Position numbers and translations under genes: made by a program. DNA of 14,055 nucleotides from Tannerellaceae bacterium (GTDB lineage: Bacteria; Bacteroidota; Bacteroidia; Bacteroidales; Tannerellaceae): the NCBI GenBank assembly GCA_031279915.1, contig JAITHO010000228.1:1-14055 (forward strand), read 5' to 3'. Positions 8,435 through 14,055 of the stretch are shown here, one piece after another. Under the pieces are notes generated by a model. That model saw only the letters and a list, made by a program, of their open reading frames with translations, made no database searches and had not been told where the DNA came from. Position 1 is the first letter of the stretch; the number at the start of each line of letters is the position of its first letter.

Positions 8435-8442
8435 CAAACCTA
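8435..8442 (-). promoter_or_regulatory. Putative -7 box for the FAD oxidoreductase gene
   Basis: On the minus strand this reads TAGGTTTG, an exact TAnnTTTG match, 65 bases upstream of the start codon. No clear -33 TTG lies at the usual 19-20 base distance. The leader would contain the small hairpin GTTGC-TTCT-GCAAC at 8422-8435, partly overlapping the box itself. Support is limited to the -7 match and the position. Confidence 0.35.
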
Positions 8443-8581
8443 CAAAAAAATCGGCAACCGTTTAGCGCGTGCGCATCCTCCCAGTCAAACTAATTTCAGC
8501 CAATCACAGCCCCAAGAAGCCTCATCCCATCCGCCCCAGCCCGTGTCGCAATAGGCTCATCCCAAAGCATTTCCCGGTAGC
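8443..8581. other. Non-coding spacer between FAD gene promoter and tandem array
   Basis: Pyrimidine-rich on the plus strand, with two loosely similar CTCATCCCA segments near 8521 and 8557. I see no gene, RNA fold or strong site here. It is part of the 780-base gap between the starts of two functional regions on the minus strand. Confidence 0.4.
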
Positions 8582-8616
8582 CATTCGCACTTGCGCTTTT
8601 CCGCGAATCACATTCT

Positions 8617-8965
8617 CGCAAGCCTTCGCCACATAGTTTTTCCTCAAATTATTTTTTCGCACAAAAAAGCTTTAATGCGTTGTGATGAACCAAATTCTCG
8701 CAAGCCTTCGGCACATAACTTTTCAACAAATCATTTTTTTGCACGAAAAAACTTTAACGCTTTTTAATGAACCAAATTTTCGCAAGCCATCGGCACATAA
8801 CTTTTTGGCGAATCATTTTGTCGCAAGCTTTCTTCATAACACTTTTTAACGGATAAAATTCTCGCAAGCTTTCGTCATGACACTTTTTAACGAATCATTT
8901 TTTCGCACGAAAAAGTTATGACACTTTTTAACGGATCAAATTTTCGCAAGCTTTCGACATATCAC
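8617..8965. repeat. Tandem array with exact 41-base period (nine registers, two alternating sub-types)
   Basis: The anchor CGCA recurs at 8617, 8658, 8699, 8740 (as TGCA), 8781, 8822, 8863, 8904 and 8945: every interval is exactly 41 bases. Type A units begin CGCAAGC and continue with TTCG; type B units begin CGCAC followed by five or six A residues. Both usually carry CTTTTTAACG and end near ATCA plus a T-run. The order is A-B-A-B-A-A-A-B-A, so much of the array also has an 82-base period. The ninth unit fades after about 21 bases, and a shortened, degenerate copy (TTCGCAC...GCGAATCA) precedes the first near 8585-8610. The array is non-coding on both strands: 41 is not a multiple of 3 and no long frame crosses it. 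It lies between the secDF terminator and the FAD gene promoter. Confidence 0.93.
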
Positions 8966-9071
8966 AAAGCCGTCCCGACAGGAGAAATGGGCTGATTCAT
9001 AATGAATATTTGCTCGCTAAAGCTGTCGCATAGAAACGCATCTATGAAACGCTAAGCGCTTGGTGCGGGCA
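8966..9071. other. Spacer between tandem array and secDF terminator
   Basis: About 100 bases without a gene. The only structure seen is a 6-bp hairpin (CATAGA at 9029-9034 with TCTATG at 9041-9046). No promoter or protein-coding signal is recognisable. Confidence 0.35.
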
Positions 9072-9072
9072 T

Positions 9073-9115
9073 AAAAAAGCTCCCTCTCAACAGCTTGTGG
9101 CGAAGAGAGGGAGCT
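9073..9115 (-). terminator. Rho-independent terminator of secDF
   Basis: A perfect 11-bp stem (AGCTCCCTCTC at 9078-9088 with 9105-9115) and a 16-base loop. Read on the minus strand, the stem is followed by a run of six Ts (A residues at 9073-9078 on the plus strand). It lies 35 bases after the secDF stop codon and separates secDF from the FAD oxidoreductase gene transcribed in the same direction. Confidence 0.88.
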
Positions 9116-9150
9116 GGAATTATAAGAATGAAAGATTGGTTGCGATTGGT

Positions 9151-12100
9151 TTATTTGCTTTTCGTAGCGGCTTTCTTAGCCAGCCTCCATTTCTGAATTT
9201 CGTAGGCTATCGGTGTTGCAACGAAAAGGGTTGAATATGTTCCGACAATCACTCCAAGCAGTATGGCGAAAGTAAAGCTGCGTATGGTGCTTCCGCCGAA
9301 CGCGAAGATGCATATCACGACAAGCAAGGTTGAGAATGAGGTGTTGAACGTTCGCGAGAGGGTAGAATTAAGCGCATCGTTTATAACCTGAAATCGGTCG
9401 CGATTAGGATAGAGCCCGATTGTTTCGCGGATTCGGTCGAATACCACCACGGTGTCGTTAATCGAGTATCCGATTATGGTGAGCACAGCGGCGATGAATG
9501 TTTGGTCGACCTCCATCGAGAAGGGCATTATCTTCCATAACAACGAATAAAGCGAGATGATGCAGAGGGTTACCATGATGACCGAGACGAAAGTTCCGAC
9601 CGAGAAGGCGATGTCTCTGAATCGTATCAAGATGTAAAGCGCCATGAAGATCATCGCTATGATAACGGCCAGATAGGCGCTGTTTTTGATGTCGTCGGCC
9701 ATGCTGGGCCCTACTTTTTGCGAGCTCACGATGTGTTCCTTGAATTGCTCAGGCGTGATATTGTCGGGAAGTAGCGAACGTAGGCCTTCGAGCATCTTGC
9801 TTTCGACTTCGGCGTCGATGCTGGGATCGTTCTCTGTGATGCGATAATTGGTTGAAATGCGCACCTGATTTGCCTTCCCGATGGTGATGACGCTAACAGC
9901 TCCTCCTTCGTATTGGTCGGCCAGGAGGCTGCGAACGTTCTCGGTGCTAACGTCTTTGTCGAAGCGCACCGTGTAGTTGCGTCCGCCCGTAAAGTCTATG
10001 CCCGAATTAAGGCCAAGCGTGAAGAGCGATATGATGCCGAGCCCCACGATCACGCTGGGAATAAGATAGCCTTTCTTCCGTATGCCAAGGAAATTGATCT
10101 TAGGGTCAGCAAGGAAATCTTTGGAGATAGAAGTCACGAAGCTTATGTTCTTAATTTTCTTCTTGGCCAAAAGCGCTTCGTATACTATGCGCGTGAGGAA
10201 GACCGCGGTGAGGAATGATGCGCACAATCCGATGATGAGCGTAGTTGCGAATCCCCTGATTGGCCCCGTTCCGAAGTAGAAGAGCACGATGCCGGTTATG
10301 ATTGAAGTAAGGTTGGAGTCGAAGATAGCCGAGAAGGCATTTCCGTATCCATCTGCAATGGCTCTCGGAAGTCCTTTGCCGGATCGGAGCTCTTCCTTAC
10401 ATCGTTCGTATATAAGCACGTTGGCGTCGATGGCCATGGCCAGCGTTAGCACCATTCCCGCTATGCCGGGCAATGTCAGCACAGCCTGGAAAGAAGCAAG
10501 CACGCCCATAGTGAAGAATATGTTGACCACCAGAGCGCCGTTCGCGATCATTCCGGGTACAACTCCATACACTATACATATATATATCATGAGGACTATC
10601 AGGGCAACGATGAAGGAGATAACTCCCGCGTTGATCGCCGCCTGTCCGAGCGACGGCCCCACTACATCTTCCTGCACAATATCAACGGAGGCGGCCATCT
10701 TTCCCGACTTGAGCACGTTAGCCAAGTCCTTAGCCTCCTCCGGCGTATAAGTACCGGTGATTTGCGAGCGTCCGCCGGTGATTTCGTTCATCACGTTGGG
10801 GGCCGAATAAACCATGTTGTCGAGCACGATGGCTATTGCCTTGTTCACATTGTCTTTTGTGAGCCGAGCCCATGCCTTTGCGCCTTCCGAGTTCATGGTC
10901 ATGCTCACCTCCTGTCGGTTGCTGCTTTGTCCCAACTGATTTTGGGCGAAGTCGGCCGTCGCGTCGGTAACAACGTCGCCGCTCAGGGCCGGAGTTCCGT
11001 CGCGATTGGTTTGCTTGATAGCATAGAGCTCATATACTCCCTGGTCATTGATTGGCTTCACACCCCATTTGAACACAAGATTGCGCGGCAAAATATCCTT
11101 CACCTGTTTCATGGCCAGCATCTCATCAATCTTTTGCATGTCGCTTGACAATGCATATCCGATAATTGGGCCGGCAGCAGGCTGTCCTGTTTCAGTAAAC
11201 ATCGGAGAGAGGCGGCTGAAGAGCGGGTTCTGCTTGCGATTTTCCTCCAGGCTCTTGGTCTTTATCGCGGTCGTGTCTGAAAGTTGAGCCAGCAGCGAAT
11301 CAGCCGCATTGACAGTCGAGTCAGTCGGATTGACGGCAGCGTCGGTTGCCGGAGTTTCAACGGCAGTCTGCTCAAGAGCCGCATCTGTAGCGGTAGAGTC
11401 AACAGGAGTGGACGGATTCTCGAGAGATGCCAACAGCTGATTTGCTTCTATCATAGCCTGAGCAATCTCGGGGAAGCTATATGTTTCCCAAAATTCCAAA
11501 TTCGCGCTTGCCTGCAAGAGCCTTCGCACGCGCTCCGTCTCTTTCACGCCCGGAAGCTCCACGAGGATGCGCCCCGTTGTCTCAAGACGCTGAATGTTTG
11601 GCGAGACAACTCCGAAACGGTCAATACGCGTACGCAGTACGTTGAAAGAATTGTCGATCGCGCTCTTGAGCTCGCTCTTCAATACAGCGATTACCTGGGC
11701 ATCCGTACTCTGCGACGTTATACGGTCTCTGAGATCGAATGTGCTGAAGATCGCCGACAACCGAGCCTGCGTATCAAGCTTTTTATACTCTTCGGCAAAT
11801 AAATCAATGAAGTCGCTTTGGCTCGTAGACTGGCGCTTGCGAGCCAAATCCAGCGCCTTGTTAAAGTTCTCGTCCATGTTGTGATTCGATATAGCGCGAA
11901 TCACTTCAGCGACGTTCAGCTCCAAGATCACATTCATGCCCCCCTTTAAGTCGAGGCCTAAAGTGATTTCCATTTCGCGGCACTCTTTCAGCGAGTAACC
12001 AGGCAAGAACGACAAGCCCGGCCACACCTTTTTAGTTGATAACGAGTCTAAGTAGAAACTCTCTTTCTCAGGATCTCCCTGTGCATATTCTGCCGCTTTG

Positions 12101-12198
12101 TGATTGTAATGTGCTGTTACGAAGGAAAACGAAAGGTAAAACAAGCACACAAGCGTAAGTAATACCGAGAAGACTTTTACAAATCCTTTGTTCTGCAT
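9151..12198 (-). CDS. secDF: Fused protein translocase subunit SecDF
   Basis: Inner-membrane partner of SecYEG that uses the proton gradient to pull exported proteins through in the late stage of translocation. From the ATG at 12198 it has 1015 residues, the usual size for Bacteroidetes SecD-SecF fusions. Twelve membrane segments can be seen: one at about 9-27, five at about 524-671 (SecD half), one at 712-729 and five at about 842-998 (SecF half). SecD motifs include LGLDLKGGMN at about 80-89 and AMAIDANVLIYER with D591. SecF motifs include GIDFTGGRNY at about 733-742 and YSINDTVVVFDRIRE with D915. These Asp residues match the conserved membrane acidic residues implicated in proton coupling. 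A low-complexity Thr/Ala/Asp segment lies at about 261-311. A TTG 57 bases upstream is in frame but lies in the promoter; MQNKGFVKVF is the typical family start. Confidence 0.96.
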   Translation of the reverse strand: MQNKGFVKVFSVLLTLVCLFYLSFSFVTAHYNHKAAEYAQGDPEKESFYLDSLSTKKVWPGLSFLPGYSLKECREMEITLGLDLKGGMNVILELNVAEVIRAISNHNMDENFNKALDLARKRQSTSQSDFIDLFAEEYKKLDTQARLSAIFSTFDLRDRITSQSTDAQVIAVLKSELKSAIDNSFNVLRTRIDRFGVVSPNIQRLETTGRILVELPGVKETERVRRLLQASANLEFWETYSFPEIAQAMIEANQLLASLENPSTPVDSTATDAALEQTAVETPATDAAVNPTDSTVNAADSLLAQLSDTTAIKTKSLEENRKQNPLFSRLSPMFTETGQPAAGPIIGYALSSDMQKIDEMLAMKQVKDILPRNLVFKWGVKPINDQGVYELYAIKQTNRDGTPALSGDVVTDATADFAQNQLGQSSNRQEVSMTMNSEGAKAWARLTKDNVNKAIAIVLDNMVYSAPNVMNEITGGRSQITGTYTPEEAKDLANVLKSGKMAASVDIVQEDVVGPSLGQAAINAGVISFIVALIVLMIYICIVYGVVPGMIANGALVVNIFFTMGVLASFQAVLTLPGIAGMVLTLAMAIDANVLIYERCKEELRSGKGLPRAIADGYGNAFSAIFDSNLTSIITGIVLFYFGTGPIRGFATTLIIGLCASFLTAVFLTRIVYEALLAKKKIKNISFVTSISKDFLADPKINFLGIRKKGYLIPSVIVGLGIISLFTLGLNSGIDFTGGRNYTVRFDKDVSTENVRSLLADQYEGGAVSVITIGKANQVRISTNYRITENDPSIDAEVESKMLEGLRSLLPDNITPEQFKEHIVSSQKVGPSMADDIKNSAYLAVIIAMIFMALYILIRFRDIAFSVGTFVSVIMVTLCIISLYSLLWKIMPFSMEVDQTFIAAVLTIIGYSINDTVVVFDRIRETIGLYPNRDRFQVINDALNSTLSRTFNTSFSTLLVVICIFAFGGSTIRSFTFAILLGVIVGTYSTLFVATPIAYEIQKWRLAKKAATKSK

Positions 12199-12252
12199 TT
12201 GATGATGATTATTATTGTATGATTTATATTTATTTTGTTTTTCACAAGGCTG

Positions 12253-12281
12253 CAAATATATACTTTTTTTTATTTGCTCAA
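12253..12281 (-). promoter_or_regulatory. Promoter of secDF
   Basis: On the minus strand TTG (12281-12279) is followed after 18 bases by TATATTTG (12260-12253), an exact match to the Bacteroidetes -7 element. Transcription would begin about 48 bases before the ATG at 12198. The spacing is one base short of the typical 19. The leader is A/T-rich without a Shine-Dalgarno sequence. Confidence 0.55.
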
Positions 12282-12765
12282 GAGCTTATCGCTTCGCAAG
12301 GCCAATCTCTCCCCCAATTCCGCCGCAACTCAACTCATCCCTCCGCTTCAAAATCTCTTAGGGCAGATACACGCAGAATCCCATCCCAAATACCCTCATC
12401 CGAGCAATCATACAAAAGAATTAACCAGATATAGGGAACGTTTTTTTGTGCGTTTCCTTAAACGCCCCAAATCGCTGCGGATTACAGTCAAAAAAGCCTG
12501 TCCCCGACTGCATAAAAGATGTCCCGTCTGAAGACTGGGAAATTATTCCTCTCTGCATGGATGAAGACGGGAAGATCTATTAATCAGGGATTCCTAATTT
12601 CATTCTCATTTCTCTTTAACCCTTAAAACCAAGATCTCAATTTTAGTCTCAAGTCGCTCTCGACTACTCTATATGTTTTTGCAGATAAGCAAGTTGCGCA
12701 TTGACACTTATTATCGAAAGTCTATTTGGGGAGGCAATTTTGACTTTGGGATAGCATTTGCAAAC
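12282..12765. other. Gene-free stretch between secDF and tRNA-Leu
   Basis: About 480 bases without a supported gene. A 45-codon plus-strand frame (12446-12583, TTG start, stop TAA at 12581) ends in an acidic, protein-like stretch (EDWEIIPLCMDEDGKIY). This could be a decayed gene end or chance, and I do not call it a gene. No RNA fold or repeat was recognised in the rest. Confidence 0.4.
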
Positions 12766-12800
12766 AAAAAAAGGCAGTTACTTTTATCGTAAACTGCCTT
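12766..12800 (-). terminator. Rho-independent terminator of tRNA-Leu
   Basis: A 9-bp stem (AAGGCAGTT at 12771-12779 with AACTGCCTT at 12792-12800) encloses a 12-base loop. Read on the minus strand, it is followed by seven Ts (A residues at 12766-12772 on the plus strand). It begins about 10 bases after the tRNA 3' end. Confidence 0.87.
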
Positions 12801-12809
12801 ATTGTCAGG

Positions 12810-12893
12810 TACTCGAAGCGGGACTTGAACCCGCACAGCTGCAATAGCCAAAGGATTTTAAGTCCTTCGTGTCTACCATTCCACCATTCGAGC
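12810..12893 (-). tRNA. tRNA-Leu (anticodon UAA)
   Basis: The minus strand folds as a class II tRNA with a long variable arm, as expected for Leu. The anticodon loop is CTTAAAA with anticodon UAA at 12860-12858, reading UUA/UUG codons. The acceptor stem pairs GCTCGAA with TTCGAGT, giving a G1:U72 wobble at the end. The discriminator base is A73, the leucine identity base. The encoded end continues as CC then T, so the full CCA is not encoded. The T-loop is TTCAAGT. It has its own promoter and terminator. Confidence 0.96.
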
Positions 12894-12930
12894 ATCTATC
12901 TTCATCTGTTTTGCTTTTCTGTTTCGGCCC

Positions 12931-12960
12931 CAAATTTAGGCATTATTTTGAAGTTTACAA
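12931..12960 (-). promoter_or_regulatory. Promoter of tRNA-Leu
   Basis: On the minus strand TTG (12960-12958) is separated by 19 bases from TAAATTTG (12938-12931), an exact Bacteroidetes -33/-7 arrangement. Transcription would start about 30 bases before the tRNA 5' end. It is arranged back to back with the promoter of the DUF1080 gene, about 47 bases away. Confidence 0.7.
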
Positions 12961-13006
12961 GTTCTGGGATCTTTTTGTGGAGTTTTAACCGAGTTTTGGG
13001 AGAGGG

Positions 13007-13036
13007 TTGTCAGGTTCAAAGTTTTAGTTACTTTTG
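13007..13036 (+). promoter_or_regulatory. Promoter of the DUF1080 gene
   Basis: TTG at 13007-13009, a spacer of 19 bases, then TACTTTTG at 13029-13036, which fits TAnnTTTG exactly. Transcription would start near 13043, giving a leader of about 34 bases before the ATG at 13077. It is divergent from the tRNA-Leu promoter. Confidence 0.7.
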
Positions 13037-13076
13037 TTTGATGTTGTATTATAAACTTAAATTTTAATTCACTAAT

Positions 13077-13874
13077 ATGAAAAAGATTTTTTCCCTTACA
13101 AGGTTACTATTGATTGCTTTATGCGCTTTTTTTGCGTTGAATATGAGCGCTCAGGAGCAGAAAACTTATCCGACACAGGCTCCTATGCAGCCGGCTATGT
13201 CGGAATATTGGATCCCTCAGCCTAAGATTGTTACGCCTGGAACGGCTACTCAGAATGCTTTCCTTTCGGCTCCTTCGGATGCTATTGTTTTGTTTGACGG
13301 CAAGGATTTGTTGGAGTGGGAGAGCTCTAAGGGTGGGCCGGCGCAGTGGACGGTTCACGATGGAGTGTTTACGGTTAATAAGAAGGCGGGCGACATTCAA
13401 ACGAAGAGGAAATTCGAGAATTATCAACTGCATATCGAGTGGATGATTCCTACCAATATTAGCGGTAAGAGCCAGGGACGAGGCAATAGCGGAGTATTTA
13501 TGCAAGGCATGTACGAGATTCAAATACTGGATAATTATGAGAATGAGACTTATGTCAACGGGCAGGCGGGGAGCGTTTACAAACAATCTCCACCGCTGGC
13601 TAATGCTATGCGGAAGCCTGGCGAATGGAATGTTTATGATATAATCTATTCGGCTCCTGTATTTAAGGAGGACGGTACTTACCGTATTCCGCCAACTGTG
13701 ACTGTGATCCAAAATGGCGTGCTGTTGCAAAATCATACGACGATTCTCGGAACGACCGAATATATTGGCTTCCCGAAGGTTAAGAAGCACGATGCCGGAC
13801 CGATCGTGCTCCAAAGTCATGGCGATCCGAGCGAGCCTATCAGCTTTCGCAATATCTGGATCAGGGAACTTTAA
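13077..13874 (+). CDS. Secreted DUF1080 / 3-keto-disaccharide hydrolase-like protein
   Basis: A 265-residue exported protein of the DUF1080 family (PF06439), a concanavalin-like beta-sandwich. Some members hydrolyse or hydrate 3-keto-sugars; others are uncharacterised, so activity here is inferred from family only. Residues 1-25 form a signal peptide ending LNMSAQ. There is no lipobox Cys. A short Pro-rich linker (about 30-55) precedes the domain at about 65-265. Family motifs in order are IVLFDGKDLLEW (70-81), NYQLHIEW (115-122), GNSGVFMQGMYEIQILDNY (136-154), KPGEWNVYDI (180-189), GPIVLQSHGD (241-250) and the terminal FRNIWIREL. The gene is monocistronic, between a consensus promoter and a shared terminator. 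Bacteroidetes often carry many paralogues of this family near sugar oxidoreductases; none is adjacent here. Confidence 0.9.
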   Translation: MKKIFSLTRLLLIALCAFFALNMSAQEQKTYPTQAPMQPAMSEYWIPQPKIVTPGTATQNAFLSAPSDAIVLFDGKDLLEWESSKGGPAQWTVHDGVFTVNKKAGDIQTKRKFENYQLHIEWMIPTNISGKSQGRGNSGVFMQGMYEIQILDNYENETYVNGQAGSVYKQSPPLANAMRKPGEWNVYDIIYSAPVFKEDGTYRIPPTVTVIQNGVLLQNHTTILGTTEYIGFPKVKKHDAGPIVLQSHGDPSEPISFRNIWIREL

Positions 13875-13906
13875 GGGCTTTCTATATTGCCTTCGCTAAC
13901 AGAAAA

Positions 13907-13940
13907 TATCCCCGAACTGCTTCACCGCTGTTCGGGGATA
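13907..13940. terminator. Bidirectional terminator between DUF1080 gene and partial minus-strand gene
   Basis: A perfect 11-bp stem (TATCCCCGAAC at 13907-13917 with 13930-13940) and a 12-base loop lie between two convergent genes. The plus strand continues with CTTGTTTTAT and the minus strand reads TTTTCTG after the stem, so short T-rich tails exist on both sides. It begins 33 bases after the DUF1080 stop and ends 33 bases from the stop of the gene coming in from the right. Confidence 0.82.
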
Positions 13941-13972
13941 CTTGTTTTATGCTGGCTGTAATACTCGGATGA

Positions 13973-14055
13973 TCAGTAGTCGAGCGTTATCCATCGGACG
14001 TAGGCGAAGTCCATTCGGTGAGGCAGATCGGGATTGAGGGGATAGACTCGGTATC
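13973..14055 (-). CDS. C-terminal end of an unidentified protein (partial, runs off the window)
   Basis: The minus strand is open from the window edge for 26 full codons to a TGA at 13975-13973. The residues include NPDLPHRMDFAYVRWITLDY just before the stop, an ordered, aromatic-rich tail unlike a chance translation. The position just beyond a bidirectional hairpin fits the end of a convergent gene. The fragment is too short to name a family. Confidence 0.6.
   Translation of the reverse strand, partial: YRVYPLNPDLPHRMDFAYVRWITLDY

Noticed and set aside
8585..8965. CRISPR array
   Set aside because: There are no unique spacers: the whole 41-base unit repeats, with divergence spread along it, and no cas gene is nearby.
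12199..12255. 19-residue N-terminal extension of SecDF from a TTG
   Set aside because: The TTG overlaps the -7 box of the secDF promoter, and the extension is Asn/His/Lys-rich and not conserved. The ATG at 12198 gives the standard family N-terminus.
12219..12531. Two overlapping plus-strand open frames upstream of secDF
   Set aside because: They cross the secDF promoter and leader, are basic and low-information, and match no family I recognise.
13119..13820. 233-codon open frame on the minus strand inside the DUF1080 gene
   Set aside because: It is antisense to clear DUF1080 motifs, with Arg/Leu/Ile-rich low-information sequence and no independent support.

Overview
The window reads as chromosomal DNA of a member of the Bacteroidetes, most likely order Bacteroidales; I cannot resolve the family. 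Three things point this way. SecD and SecF are fused in one SecDF protein whose N-terminus is of the Bacteroides type. The genes lack Shine-Dalgarno sequences and start in A/T-rich leaders. Nearly every transcription unit has a Bacteroidetes-type promoter (TTG or TTTG, about 19-20 bases, then TAnnTTTG). All major genes look intact, and I see no insertion sequence, phage gene or CRISPR array.

Layout, left to right. A secreted glycoside hydrolase family 9 enzyme (54-1790, +) is followed by an initiator tRNA-fMet with its own promoter and a strong terminator (1824-2055). A tight plus-strand cluster follows: sppA (signal peptide peptidase), lpxK (lipid A 4'-kinase) and thiL (thiamine-phosphate kinase), 2407-6345. 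It ends at a very long hairpin (6390-6472) shared with the convergent gene. That gene (6492-8369, -) encodes a secreted FAD-dependent oxidoreductase with a carbohydrate-binding-like N-terminal domain. A 780-base non-coding stretch comes next, containing a tandem array with an exact 41-base period, and then secDF (9151-12198, -) with its own terminator. A further roughly 480 bases hold nothing I can support as a gene. They are followed by tRNA-Leu(UAA) on the minus strand (12810-12893), a divergent secreted DUF1080 / 3-keto-disaccharide hydrolase-like protein (13077-13874, +), a bidirectional terminator, and the last 26 codons of a minus-strand gene that runs off the window.

Functionally, housekeeping genes (protein export and membrane proteolysis, lipid A synthesis, thiamine cofactor, two tRNAs) are interleaved with three secreted proteins that plausibly act on glycans: GH9, the FAD oxidoreductase and the DUF1080 protein. 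There is no SusC/SusD pair, so this is not a classical polysaccharide utilisation locus. The most distinctive non-coding feature is the 41-base array at 8617-8965: nine registers without a single insertion or deletion, made of two alternating sub-types. I did not find a clearly new multi-gene system.
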